64,000 bases of DNA from Bathynomus jamesi (GCA_023014485.1 JAJOZX010007470.1:142501-206500), one strand, 5' to 3'; counted from the first letter of the stretch, positions 22,304 to 34,678 are shown. The notes: generated by a model not told the origin, from the letters alone. Numbers and translations: made by a program.

Positions 22304-23213
22304 TACATTTGGGAGCAAATATTTGTGAAGCTTAACAAAAACGCAATTCCGGTTTAAAATATTCAGTAGTTACATATAGGTGATGAATTTGCACTATTTT
22401 CTAGGAAATTTCCGCCTAATTGTAATCATAAAACTATAAAATCATTTCTGTACAAATTCTATCGTCGAATGGTCAGTGGTAGTTTGGGATCACTGGGTCA
22501 CAGACCTAATTAACATATTTAAAATTAGACTGAATTGTACTTGAAATAATATTAAAATCGATTCGAACCTTGAACCCTTTCCCGAATTCAAGGATTTGAT
22601 ACCAGTTATATAACGTCGTGTCTTTCGTTCGATTCGTGACATACGACAACATTTGCAGATTGATCAATGTCATATTATCGATTTTACTATGAAGGTCGAG
22701 TCCATCTCCGGGCTAAAATCAGCTCGCTAGATAAAGGCGATTTCTCCAATCACTGGCACCTTTAATACTGGTCCTTTGTCACTGGTTTCTCTCTCTCTCG
22801 CTTTGATCATACATTTCACTACTTTTAAACTTTTAAATGAATTGAACAACCTTTATTGCTAAAATAAATAAAGCCTTACAATTTTTCTTTTTGTTTTAAC
22901 ATAAATAATTGCGAAATTGGACTTATTTATTTTATTCGACCCTTTAAGCTTTAGGCTTTACTGGGCTCTTAATTAAAAATGAAACATAGTTATTATTATT
23001 AATAATACATAAATCATGAATAAGAATCATTAATTACGGTATAAAATATGTATATATTAATCTTAAGTTGTTATAATTGTTATTATTACAAATAAAAGGT
23101 CATTATTCATGGTATGATACTTTACGTTCCCACGGTCCAATTTAGTATTATTATGCACACTTAAGATTTCGGTCATACCATTCTGAAACAGACATATTCG
23201 TAGAGGTAATATG
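22304..23213. other. Non-coding AT-rich interval
   Basis: No gene or structured repeat recognised. Confidence 0.55.
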
Positions 23214-23427
23214 CAGAGCTGGGCACTTGCGGCATATTGCGGTACTGCGGTACTGCTGCACTACCAAACCGGTACCAAACCGGTACGCGGACATTTGAAT
23301 GCGGTAGCGGTACTGCGGTACTTTCAGCGATCCTTTGCTGTACTGCGTTATGGGGGCCCGGGGTGGTAGTGCGGTGGTACCGCAAGTACCGCAGTACCGC
23401 AAAATATGCCGCAAATGCCCAGCTCTG
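23214..23427. mobile_element. hAT MITE with exact 8-bp TSD
   Basis: TIRs CAGAGCTGGGCACTTGCGGC and its inverted counterpart (GCAAATGCCCAGCTCTG) are flanked by identical octamers GTAATATG at 23206-23213 and 23428-23435. The interior is GC-rich and made of GCGGTACTGCGGTAC words, so ORFs on both strands here are artefacts. Confidence 0.9.
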
Positions 23428-23718
23428 GTAATATGTAGTTATGGACACTAAAACAGTTTAAGGAGTTTGTCCCATTTGTGTATATATATATATATAAATA
23501 ATTACAATAACATTGTGAAACTAATTATTTCATGAAATCCCTGAAATGTTTCACTCAGGGGCTTCAGGAAGTTACTGAAATACTTAGGAGTTTCACGAAA
23601 TTTAGGTTAGGTAAGACCTAACCTAGCCGGTAACTTCCTGAAGTCTTGAGTGAAACAGTAATTACGCGAAATTACTGAAAATTTCAGTGATTTCATGAAA
23701 TCACTAGTTTCAGTTAAA

Positions 23719-23760
<42 letters not shown>

Positions 23761-24313
23761 GACGCGCGTTGGCAACTGAGTATAATTGAGGTCGAATGCC
23801 TGGTAATTTATAGATGTTTTTGGGTTAAAAAAAATCGGAATATTTTTATGGTCGTATAAAAGGTTAAGTTAGGTTAGGTAGTGCCTCACTGTTTATGCAG
23901 TTTACAGAAAATAGCCTTCGAGCCCTCAACTACACATCCGGGACACTTCTTACGTACTTCTCGGCTCTAAGATTAGATTGGGTTAGTTTTTCAATAGGAT
24001 ATATGGAATTACAAAAGTCGGCACCTCGCTTATACGGAAGTGTGTGTGTGTGTGTGTGTGTATGTGTGTGTGAGAGAAACTTAATGAAGTCCCTATATAA
24101 AATCTTTTATTATTATTAGAAGGAAAAGTTAAATGATATTAAATTAGACTATTTTTGTTTTGCAGGTAAGCGTACGTTGTTTGATTGGAAGAACTGAACA
24201 AATTGGATACAGGTGATGAGTAAGTAGCTTTGTGTTACAAACAAATGTATTAAAGAAGAATTTTTCTTCTTTCGCTTGGGTAGAGCATCAATTACATTAT
24301 ATATATATTATAT

Positions 24314-24352
<39 letters not shown>

Positions 24353-24894
24353 TATATAAACTCCCAATAGTTTAGTTAGGTAATTCCAATCGTGTCATTA
24401 ATATAAAGATGTATAAATAAGGTTCTTATACAAGGTAGTCCATTTTGTAACTCGGGAAGAATTAATTGGGTCGTGTAATAAACCTCTCTCTGAGAACGGA
24501 TTCCACGTTTACAGAGGGGCTGACAAAAGTAAATAGACACTTTTTTGGTTCTCGTAGTTTCCGAGTTTATGATGAAAGTCAATAAATAACAACATTGATG
24601 AGCTTTTGTGTTATTTTTACTGTATTTGGCTAATTTTATCAGTGTTACAGAAAGGATTTCGTGTGTTTACGTTTTCACTCTTGTGTGACAAAGGTTCGAG
24701 TTTTCTTTAATTAGTTTACTGCCGTGATTATGAAGTATCTCCCCTCCTCCTCCTCCTAACCACTCCCCTCTCCGGGGTCCCTCCCTCCCCCCCCCTTTTA
24801 ATATAAAACCTCATTTTGCAACATGAGAAATTTAGTATATTACGTAATATAATGACCCATATAACTAATTATTATATAATATATATATATATAT

Positions 24895-24925
<31 letters not shown>

Positions 24926-25313
24926 ATCACCTGTGCCATAAGTTTTAATTGCCTTATCTAACCCATTAAAATCATATGAAAAATGGACATCAATTAGAGC
25001 AAGTAGTTATTTATTTACGAATTTGTGTCGTAAAATATTTGATTTATTTGTGGGAAGAGGAAAGAAAGCGCTTTGAAAACGATACGAACGTAACATCACT
25101 TCGAAACTGCGCATTTTTTAATGTTTGTCTATATATTTATTATTTATATATATAATTTATTTTGTGCATTTGAGTTCCTGGACGAAGTATTTGGTTTAGT
25201 TTTATTTTTATATATTTATTATTTATTATTTTTTGGGGGGCTATATTTAAATAGTTCAAAATTAGCATTTATGTTTGGTTTTAAAGTGATTTTTTTTTTG
25301 GGGGGGGATAGGA

Positions 25314-25365
<52 letters not shown>
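23428..25365. other. Interval with foldback repeat and TA tracts, no gene
   Basis: Contains an inverted repeat (23527-23715), a GT run (24041-24070), TA tracts (24297-24355, 24870-24926, 25315-25362) and a pyrimidine tract (24744-24798). No exon recognised. Confidence 0.55.
23527..23715. repeat. Foldback repeat
   Basis: Arms containing ATTTCATGAAATCCCTGAAA, TTCACTCAGGGGCTTCAGGA and AGTTACTG pair with ACTTCCTGAAGTCTTGAGTG and TTTCATGAAATCACT. The centre is TTAGGTTAGGTAAGACCTAA, again TTAGG-like. Confidence 0.7.
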
Positions 25366-25368
<3 letters not shown>

Positions 25369-25800
25369 AGGGGTCGCGCGTCTTAAGGTACCTAAGCGCC
25401 ACCACAGGCGAAAACGTGTTTTTGATGGATATCACTATTTTCACCCTTCCTCTATCGTGTGGTTTGGGTTATAATACCTTACGACACGAAGTATGGTTGA
25501 AAACCTTATGAAGCGAACTACTTTTTTCACCTCTATCGCCAGCCAAAAGTTCACCCAAAGTTTGGCATAATAAGAAAATAAAAAAATTAAAAAATAAAAT
25601 ATATAAACATGAAAATCTATTCCAAAACCTCATCAACATCTTCATTAGCATACTTAGAACTTTAATGTAGCCAAAAATGAACGTTCTAGCTCAATTAATA
25701 ACAGAGATACTATTGCCAGAATATTATTGCTGAACTTTGGAGGCGATTTCTGGCGAATTTTAATTTTGGCGCTTAGGTACCTTAAGACGCGGGACCCCTC

Positions 25801-25802
<2 letters not shown>
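25366..25802. mobile_element. 437-bp TIR element in a TA tract
   Basis: Left terminus TTGAGGGGTCGCGCGTCTTA through AGGTACCTAAGCGCC matches the inverted right terminus (GGCGCTTAGGTACCTTAAGA through CCCCTCAA) over ~35 bp. (TA)n abuts both sides. The interior has no recognised protein. It is a non-autonomous DNA transposon of unknown superfamily. Confidence 0.75.

Positions 25803-25805
<3 letters not shown>

Positions 25806-25874
<69 letters not shown>
25806..25874. repeat. (TA)n microsatellite
   Basis: About 34 uninterrupted AT units abutting the right end of the TIR element. A sister tract of ~24 units (25315-25362) abuts its left end. Confidence 0.95.
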
Positions 25875-25877
<3 letters not shown>

Positions 25878-26198
25878 CGTTCTTTAGTCTTGTTGTTTCA
25901 TTGTAAACGTTTTATTATTTATACTAGTACTGAAGTAACTTTTCCTCTGTTTCCTCGTTTGTTTGAACACGAGCCAAACTTGAGACATGTCTGAAAATGG
26001 TTTAACTATTTCGTTCACAATTTTTTTTTTTTTTTTAAATTTAAGAGTTGTTGGTATTGAAAACCAAATATTTTGATGACTCGTCACTTGAATTACAAAC
26101 GTTTTGGGTTCCTTTTTCTTACAACAAAACTAAACTTGTATTGAAGAAGTAGAAGCTTTTGTTTAAAAAAAGTTGCGTTTTAGTGCAATATATATATA

Positions 26199-26962
26199 CA
26201 GGGTGGGCCGTAAGTTTCCATACATAGGAAAAATTAAACGTTTGTTTTTATGTTTCAGATACCCTAAGAATATGCGTTTGACGTAAGATCTTGTTTACTG
26301 ATGAAGCAAATTTTTACGTCAATGGAGAGGTTAATCGGCAAAACATACGTTATTGGAGTAATGCTAACCCTAACTGGCTGAGTCCGACGAAGATGCAAGG
26401 TGCCGGTAAAGTGATGGTGTGGGCCGGGATATGGGGTGACAGAATTATTGGACCAATTTTTGTCAGTGGAAATCTTAATGCCGAAAGGTATCTTAACATG
26501 TTGCAAGAAGAGATTTTCCCATCCCTGCTAAACGAGGAAGGTAACTTCCCAGTTTACTTGCAGCAAGATGGAGCTCCACCTCATTATGGTCTTCACGTGC
26601 GTCGGTATTTGGATCAGCAGCAGCAGTTTCCGGATGCTTGGATTGGTCGGCGTGGTCCTGTGGAGTGGCCTCCCAGATCCCCAGATCTCACCCCCCTTGA
26701 TTTCTATCTTTGGGGGCACTTGAAGGCCATGGTGTATCAGGAAAAGATACGAGACATAAATCATCTAAAGGAACGTATCACCAACGCCATTACAAGCATA
26801 ACGTCAACTGTGCTAATGCGTGTTCATCAACAGTGGGGAACACGTATTGAAATGTGTTTTCAAAACAATGGCAACCATGTAGAGCATATTATATAAATAA
26901 AAATGGTTGTCCATAAAAAAATGTTTATTTTTCCTATGTATGGAAACTTACGGCCCACCCTG
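26199..26962 (+). mobile_element. Mariner-like element, internally deleted
   Basis: TIRs CAGGGTGGGCCGTAAGTTTC and its complement at the right (GAAACTTACGGCCCACCCTG) extend ~35 bp. TA target dinucleotides lie at 26197-26198 and 26963-26964. Only 764 bp long. The transposase reading frame enters at about 26282 without its N-terminal DNA-binding half, so a 5' internal deletion removed the helix-turn-helix region and left the catalytic domain. Confidence 0.9.
26282..26896 (+). pseudogene. Mariner-type transposase, catalytic domain only
   Basis: About 205 residues, uninterrupted: [19 protein letters not shown] (first Asp), [35 protein letters not shown] (second Asp), [20 protein letters not shown] (third Asp), [13 protein letters not shown], ending [10 protein letters not shown]. 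The DDE/D superfamily triad is complete and 38 residues separate the second and third acidic residues. A QQQQ run (CAG repeats) sits in that spacer and may have lengthened it. A stop at 26279-26281 precedes the frame and there is no proper start or DNA-binding domain, so it is presumed inactive alone. Confidence 0.85.
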
Positions 26963-26964
26963 TA

Positions 26965-27624
26965 TAATTTATTTATTTCTATCGGACCCGAGGGTCCCAC
27001 CGTGACTGAAAGGGTTAATTGGTTTCACTTTGGAAACGAAGCCTACTCTCTGTTTTGGATTGCTGACGGATAAATAATAGTGTCCCCAAAGTTAAGCAAG
27101 TTTAAATCGATTATGCCTTTGTTTTTCCTATTTCGAGTGGTATACAGGACATTTCACCGTGCTATAATCTCTCGCACTGTCTTAATCATTTTAGCCATAC
27201 TTATAAAATAACTCGAGTATGTCTTAATCATTTTAGCCATACTTATAAAATAACTCGAGTATGTCGTATGAAAGAGAATCCGGAGAGTAATGATTTTAGA
27301 GGGGTTTCGAGAGGTGGAAGGTTTATTCGAACGATCAAAACTTTTTTTTTCAAATAGAACCAAAACAAAACTTTATTCCGAAAAAAATACAAGTTGCATA
27401 AAATTTTACAATATTTTTCAGTAATTTCGATACAATTTAGATATCTGATAATAGATACCTGATAATGGTATTAATATATTCACAGTATTCTAATCTGAAT
27501 AATATGCTGTTGAAAGCATGGAAGCGTTTTAGGCAAAATTTATTACATGAGAGAAGTGAAAATAGCGAGTAATAATAAATAATAAATAATAATGAATGTA
27601 TCTAATATTCATAGTAATAATAAT
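26965..27624. other. Non-coding interval with a 42-bp tandem duplication
   Basis: Positions 27179-27262 are two identical 42-bp units beginning GTCTTAATCATTTTAGCCAT. Nothing else recognised. Confidence 0.7.
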
Positions 27625-27820
27625 GGGCCACACGTTGTGGCTATTGTCATACACCACTTCCCGTCGATCAGCGAAGTTAAGCGACATTAGATCTGGACAG
27701 TAGTTGGATGAGAGACCGTTCTTCGTGTCCAAATTATTTAGCGACTCGTGGTTCGGATCCCATGTAAAATTGTAGGTTCCTTCCGTCACATGACCTTAAA
27801 TGGTGTGAAGGTGGTTAAGC
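27625..27820 (+). repeat. 5S rRNA-derived SINE, copy 2
   Basis: Carries CCGTCGATCAGCGAAGTTAA, GTAGTTGGATGAGAGACCGT, GACTCGTGGTTCGGATCCCA and TGTAGGTTCC in the same order as copy 1, and ends in an (ATC)n tail typical of a retroposon 3' end. Confidence 0.8.
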
Positions 27821-28563
27821 AACCCCATCATCATCATCATCATAAATAATAATGAAAAAAAAATTAGACTAACACGAACGTAGATGTAGCTCGTAGCGTA
27901 AACTAGCCCACTTTTTGTTTTATTTTACCTACTTCTTTTTTTTCTTTCTTATCCTCTCCTTACTTGCATGTCTGTAACTCTCTTTACTTGCATGTCAGTA
28001 GTTTGCATGGTATGACAGTGAGTTAAGACTGTGTTTGCATGGTTTGTAAGCGTTCTTATTTTACTTCTTTTCATCTTTCACCCCTTTCCTATTCTCTTCG
28101 ACTATTTTTCCGACTTGTCGGCAGTGGCCGGCGGATGATGATGGGGAGTCTTTCTTTCTCTTTTTTCTGAATGAATTTTAACCCAAGAATGATAGGTTTT
28201 GCTACTTACTTAACCCCTTATTCTCCTCTTTTAACCCCCTCCTCTTTCCTTTCTCTCGGGCTAACCTTAGAGTGGATCTTAGGACCACCACCACCACCAC
28301 CAGTAATAATAATAAACAAAAGGTAAAAAGTTGCAAAAGTGGCGTTTGATTATTTTACACAGTTTTAAATAAAATGATCAGTTGTATATTTAGTAGGAAA
28401 TAAATTATAATTAATTAATTAAAATTAATAAAAAATAATAATTTAGGGTAAATTATGGAATTAAAAGTGCTTAATGAAATTAGCGTATTTTAGATAGTTT
28501 ATAAAATGGGAACTTAATTACTATAAGAGTAATGGCAATAGTGAACTTACAGTACAGTATACA
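27821..28563. other. Non-coding AT-rich interval
   Basis: No gene recognised. A (CCA)n-like stretch occurs near 28286. Confidence 0.55.
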
Positions 28564-28905
28564 TCAGTAGGAGCTAATGAAGTACTTCTTTTGTGATTTG
28601 CAAAGTACATTTGGTGATGAAACCTGTCTGATATTTATGGAAATTGCATTCCATATATCTGCTCCTTTGAAAGAAAGTGCATTTCCTGCAGTTTTCATTG
28701 TATAGTTTTGGATCTATCAACCTTAGCAACTTCATGCACACTGCTCAGGTGGATTAATTTGAACTAGCTTCGGGTCTGTATAGTTCCTAGTCTGATTAAA
28801 AATTTCATGGGCGCTATGCATATATTAAATGAGACATTGTTATGTTTAGCTATGGATTTGTGTAAATTGTATGAATGTTTCTGAAAATGTGTTTGATATT
28901 TGATT
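28564..28905 (-). pseudogene. LINE ORF2 C-terminal remnant
   Basis: Minus-strand frame ends AGNALSFKGADIWNAIS, INIRQVSSPNVLCKSQKKYF, ISSY-stop. The S-F-K-G-x-x-I-W-N-x-I ... F-K-K/Y-F layout is the usual C-terminus of non-LTR retrotransposon reverse transcriptases. Upstream, HLSSVHEVAKVDRSKT and NQTRNYTDPKLVQINPPE continue in shifted frames, so it is decayed and 5'-truncated. Confidence 0.55.
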
Positions 28906-29095
28906 TTACACTTTCCTGTAATTAAGCATAGGAAGTTTTAGGGTGCTCCCTGTTTTATCAGATATTTATGCCTATATCCACGTGCAGTATGTTCTGCGAT
29001 CCACTCCCATTGCTTGGTATTCGGAGCTCCTCTCCTCCCGACTGAAAAAGCCCCCTTCCTTCCTTTTCAAATCCTGATTCCGCTGTTGTACCAGG

Positions 29096-29610
29096 CAGGG
29101 TTGTGGAGTCGGTCCAAAATTTTCCGACTCCGACTCCACACATTGTAAAAATTCGACTCCGACTCCGACTCCACACATTGTAAAAAATCTAAAAATCCGA
29201 CTCCGACTCCTCACATTTTAAATATACGACTCCGACTCCTCTAGTGTTTCACTCTATAATTATCATAATAATAAGACATTTCATCACTACCACATGAATC
29301 GTCAGGTTACTTTCTAGGATAAGGGAACATTCAAATATTAAGAAGGATATTGACTTGTAGATATTATCATATTAAGGGATTTTTATTTTTTCCAATAATA
29401 TATATATAATATATATATATATAATATATATAATATATAAATGAAAAAGATTCTCTTAAACATAATTAAGGTCTAACCAGTAGTAGTCCTACTTAAATTG
29501 AATAACCCTTCTTAACCTAGTGGCTATAACCAGGGTTGTGGAGTCGGTCCAAAATTTTCCGACTCCGACTCCACACATTGTAAAAATTCGACTCCGACTC
29601 CACAACCCTG
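29096..29610. mobile_element. hAT MITE with 8-bp TSD and duplicated end
   Basis: Begins CAGGGTTGTGGAGTCGGTCC and ends with the complement (ACTCCGACTCCACAACCCTG). Identical octamers GTACCAGG flank it at 29088-29095 and 29611-29618. The same left terminal sequence recurs at 29531, making an 80-bp mini-copy (29531-29610) that shares the right end. The centre holds AT-rich DNA and CCGACTCCGACTC repeats. Confidence 0.9.
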
Positions 29611-29618
29611 GTACCAGG

Positions 29619-31014
29619 TCTGTCTTTAAATTCTGTCAATACAATATATTCGAGACTGAGAAATCTGTAGCCCCTAAACTAAGTACGGCTAAGACTAAAC
29701 TTAGCTTACAAAATGGTTATTGATGGTCCCTGTCCCCCTGGCAAGGCTAGGCTTAGCTTGGTTTTATGTACGGTAGGTCTCTGAACTAAAAACAGGGTCC
29801 TAGATCCTCAGCTAGATGAAGGCCTATTGCTAGCCTACCTAGGCTATGTTGTAAACAAAAAATACTTTAGGGTCTGTTCAATCTTATACTAGACCTACGG
29901 GCATTTAGCCTAGGCACTGAGAAGTAGATTAGGAATGTTGCTGACAGTAGCTACATACATTTTGAGATTATATTATTATAAATTTAATTGGAAATTGGAT
30001 TAATTTAATAATTTTTTTTAATTTTTTGCGAATAATTAATTAGCTCCTAGCGACCGCTATCCACTGAATACATTTTGATGGAGGCAGGAAATAAAATTAA
30101 TTTCTCCATGTCCTTTATTATTCTAGGGCAATTTGTTTCTACCTACCACATTACAGTTGGGTCCGTAAGCGACTGTAAAAGTTTTTTTTTTTTTAAAAGC
30201 CCAAATTCTTTACTTGCAAAATTCTTTACTTTGCATCCTAAATAGTTTTAGATTAGCCGACATATATTTATGCATCACGAGATGTAAGTTTGGTTTTATT
30301 TGTTTAGTGGGTTAAATTATTTTTGCATAATAATAACTGTCTTTATTTGACAATTCATCACATACATATTTATATAATAATAATAGTGATGACTCATTTA
30401 GGGTCATGATTTAATTAACGTTTCCTTTGTTCTTAACGGACCGTCCATTTGAGAGTGCACTATTTTACCGTCCCATATTTAGGCTCACACAAAATTCAAC
30501 GTTTGAAAAATGAATTGTCGAGCACTTCGGGGTATCACGTGATGAACTTCAACCATCGTCGAATGCATTCCCCTCTTGCCTTCTCTCTCCCGCCCTTAGG
30601 AAATAGAAACGGTGCCAACAATTCTGTAGGTTTTACGAGTGAATGATTCGAATTTTGGCATTCCCCTCCTTATTACCCCTCTGGCGCCGGTTTTCTAAAA
30701 CTTCTCATTCATCTGTCGTTGATTTATAAGACATCTTTTATTTAAGACTCTTTCAGACAATTAAATACGATTTGGATTGTCTTATTAGAGCAGGTTCCTA
30801 AACCGCTACACAGCGAGAAAGGGGGTTTGTGTAATGCGTTTTATTTAAGCGTATTCACGTTCTGTAATTGACTTCAAATGTGTGTGTGTGTGTATACTGT
30901 GTTACGGGCAGTTTGAAGAGTTTTATCATTTTTTGTCGCTTTCGAGACAATGATTGGGCGTTCTGAAACATCTGTGTAGAACTGTATTTAGCACCTGTCA
31001 CCTTAAATTCAAAT

Positions 31015-31085
<71 letters not shown>

Positions 31086-31523
31086 GTCGTTGTCGTCGAA
31101 CTAATTTCAAATTTTTTAGGAAACAGTTCGTCTCACTGATGAGAATTCAACATTTTAAATATTTGCAAGATAAATATAATAATTTATTTATAATATATAA
31201 TTTTCCCAGAAGAGTTCCTTGTTCCATGCACGGTCTGTGCATATAATTGATAAAATGCTTAAGACTTTGAAGTTAATGTCTGACTTTACACTCACCTTGC
31301 TTGATAGTACATGTTCTGGTAACTGTAGAAATACAGTAGGCCTGTAGCAGCCTCTTACAGGATGATGTCATTGTTTACGTTTATGACGTAATGGGTGGAA
31401 CTATCTCTGGCAAAACAAACACAGGGATGTATTGGTAAAAAATGTATTTTGGCTTATAATTTTATTCTCAGTGTAATTATGCCGTAGAGCCACCTGTTAA
31501 AACGTCAGAAAAAAACAAGCATT

Positions 31524-31583
<60 letters not shown>

Positions 31584-32193
31584 TGGACTATAGGTATGTA
31601 AATTTGGTAACCGTGATGTCACATGTTAATAAGAGAAGGGTCTATAGGGAAGGCCTAGTGTTAAAAAAGAACTAGGTTGTTATTAGTTTTCGAAGATAAA
31701 TTATGCCAGTGAGTCTACAGTATTTGAATATGCCTTTGTAGCATTAAAGCTAAGTGGGTAAATGACCATTTAAAATGTCATTGCAACACGGAATAAAAAT
31801 TTATTTTATCGTTATTAAACCACTTAAACGTCAATTTTATACGCACCGAGCCCCCTCTACCTATAACTCGTCGATAACGCTTAAGAAGTTAAAATATATA
31901 TATTTTTTTTTCACTCGGCTTACGGCATCAGTTATTCGTCCTTGTCGAATTTAATAAATGACACAGCATTACACACAGTTAAATTATTTTAAATTATTAC
32001 TTTATCTCCTCGCCAATTTCGTGTAATTCTTAGTCATAATGTGTACAAAACTTTCCGACATTTCACTTTGAGAAGGTTGACAACTTCGGTTTCTTTTTCC
32101 ATAGTTTTTGAGTTGATAATAAATCAACAAATAATAATAACAGATTTATCAAATGAATGTATTTAGAATCGTGTTCTTTTCCCCCTTTGCATT
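29619..32193. other. Non-coding interval
   Basis: No supported gene. Contains a 62-bp (CT)n tract (31020-31082), a (TA)n tract (31526-31580) and a short GT run (30879-30893). ORF 30449-30646 has no recognised features. Confidence 0.55.
31020..31082. repeat. (CT)n microsatellite
   Basis: About 31 uninterrupted CT units. Confidence 0.95.
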
Positions 32194-32201
32194 GTGTAAA
32201 G

Positions 32202-32517
32202 CAGTGGTTCCCAAACCCATGGTCGCGACCCAAGTGAGGGTCGGGAAGGTGTTCCTGAGGGTGCGGGACGAAAATTCTCAACGACTGATTCAATCAAACT
32301 ATATGAATATAACACACAACGTATCAAAATGATTGGTCATTAACACTGTATACCAGCGTTTAGGGTCGCCAGGCCAGGACAATATTGTATTCAGAGTCGC
32401 CAGGCCAGGACAATATTGTATTCAGGGTCGTCAGGCCAGGACAATATTGTATTCAGGGTCGCCAGGCCAGACAATATTGTATTCAGGGTCGCCACCATAA
32501 AAGTTTGGGAACCACTG
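32202..32517. mobile_element. hAT MITE with internal tandem array
   Basis: TIRs CAGTGGTTCCCAAAC and GTTTGGGAACCACTG, flanked by exact octamers GTGTAAAG at 32194-32201 and 32518-32525. The interior carries four to five tandem copies of a ~31-bp unit (GGGTCGCCAGGCCAGGACAA + TATTGTATTCA, about 32365-32490). Confidence 0.9.
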
Positions 32518-32525
32518 GTGTAAAG

Positions 32526-33254
32526 CTAGTACACGTTCCAACAATCCATCATTGATGAGCTCTGCCATTTTGATTCTTGAGGACAATCATCGTGGTGTCT
32601 GTTCACATTTGTCAACCCTCTCTAGTGTCTTTTGACACTTATGGATTTTTTATGTATAATTTTCCTTGGCCTATATTGTTCATATCCTGTACGGAGCTCG
32701 ACGAATTCATATAGTGTTAATCTATCTTCATTCATCCATTTTGATGCAGAATAACAGCTGCGTTGATGTATTTGATAAATAAACAGGTATTAATTTTAAG
32801 CTTACGAGATTGTGTATCACAAATAACTTATTTAGGTCACCTTGTGCGCAAACCCTTATAATATTGGTTACCATACTTTAAGAAAGTACAGTAGTAAAAG
32901 AGGTGTTTATTTTTAATTTGGCGATTTATGCGCCCCAAGTTGAAAGTAGTTAGCTAGCCATACGCGTAAAGCGTCCTATAAACTGAAAATTAGTCTATAA
33001 ACTGAAAATTAGTCAAAATGTTGTTCGTTAATTTTAAGAGAAAAATTACACAGAATGAAATAATTAGTAAACTGAATAAATTAATTCATATTTTTTTATT
33101 ATATAAAAAAAATTGGTGGTGATCCATAGTGTTGTTGCCATTATTACTAATATTTAGTAGGAGTAAGTAAAATATAATAGTTGATGCAATATTAACTAAA
33201 TTCTGGTAACACCAACCAAAGTTTGTTACGTATAACTAAGCATTTAATTCAGAA
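32526..33254. other. Non-coding AT-rich interval
   Basis: A short tandem duplication of ATAAACTGAAAATTAGTC occurs near 32979-33013. No gene recognised. Confidence 0.55.
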
Positions 33255-33424
33255 AGACTTTTCCTCATGAGTGTAACTCGCTTACATATTAGCTACCTGC
33301 AACAAAAAAAAAAGTCCCAAAACAAGACAACAATTTGAGCATTTGTTTTAGTTATAATGTAATACTTTTGTAAATTTAATTTGAAATAAATTTTCCTATG
33401 AAACCGGACTTATGGGACACCCTG
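33255..33424 (-). mobile_element. Right half of foldback MITE
   Basis: Ends CCGGACTTATGGGACACCCTG before TA and contains the family interior inverted (GAGTGTAACTCGC, CTACCTGCAAC, AAACAAGACAACAATTTGAG). The left terminus is not present, so it is a half element. Confidence 0.7.
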
Positions 33425-34678
33425 TATATTGTACGAAATGGGACACTAATGTAGTTTATATAATTACAATTCTAGCAGTAGCTCAGGGTTCTAAACCATG
33501 TATTTGGAATCCTCTAGGTTTAAATAAAGACTTTTTGGCATAGCAACACAAGTTTATGAATTGTATATGACCTTGTCAACTTGACGAGCTAAAGCATATT
33601 TTCCCTCATTTAACTCCAGAAATTATTCGGTCAATGTTTTTTTTTTTTTTTTAAGCATGCATGTTTTTTTAGATGCATGGGGTTTCAGTAAAGCATGTCC
33701 CCAAACGTAACGGCACTTAAATTCGCATCTGTTGCTTCTCATAAATTATAACAGTGCAGCAAGTGGATATTGAATGAAGCATATTAATGTAAATATTATA
33801 CGCTGAGGAGGGTTAGAAAAATAAGAGTGTGAAATCATGGGATATTTAGAGACGCGAATTGTTAAGGATGAGAAAAGGGGGCGATTTAATGATGGAGAGA
33901 CACGAAGAGATTAGGGATTTCTAAAGCTGAAAGCAAATGAGGAGTAGAATTGCATTTTGGAGCAAGAAGTCGGGAAAAGAAGAGAAGATATTTGCTGCGC
34001 GTCATTTCTAACGAAGACAAACGCATGCATGTGTAGCGGGGCGCTTATTTCCCCACGCGGCCCCCTATTTTCATTTTGTATTTTCATTGTTTCATTTAAT
34101 ATTAATAAGAGAGAAAAGATATTGGTAAAAAATGTGAATTGGTGGTCTTGTCATTATCATTTTGTAAACATGAATATTGACATTTGATAAAATCTGGTTT
34201 CAGGTAGTTAAAACCAGTGTACGGCCATATTTGGTCAGAGTTCGATAAGTAGTTTATTTATATTTAAATGAACTTGATTGAGCATAAAAAAAAGTAGGTT
34301 CGTCATTGTACATTGCGATTTATATTTTTAGGATCGTTTAAATGAAAGTAAAGGATTTAATTAAATTTGTCATTTGTTTAATCATTTCTTCTTCTTCTTC
34401 TCCCTCCTCCTCCTTCTTCATTTAGTAGGCCCTACATCCTGTTACCTACTTTCATATCAGTTTCGAGTTTTAATCCCGTAGTTACAAATAAGCCTCTTTG
34501 GCAGCTTCATTCAAAGTGTCGACTTCATTCACTATATCTGCCTCTCTTTCCTTCCCCCGTGAATGCAGTGTGTGATTTCTGTAAACTGTTTAGACACGCG
34601 CTACGACAACGTTCCGCAGTATAATTTTATCATCCGGTGCTAGCGTCCTCGACCAAACGTCATTCAGACTCAGTTACT

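Noticed and set aside
23151..23448. Overlapping ORFs on both strands over 23.2-23.4 kb
   Set aside because: They are produced by the GCGGTAC-word palindrome of a hAT MITE with a perfect 8-bp target duplication.
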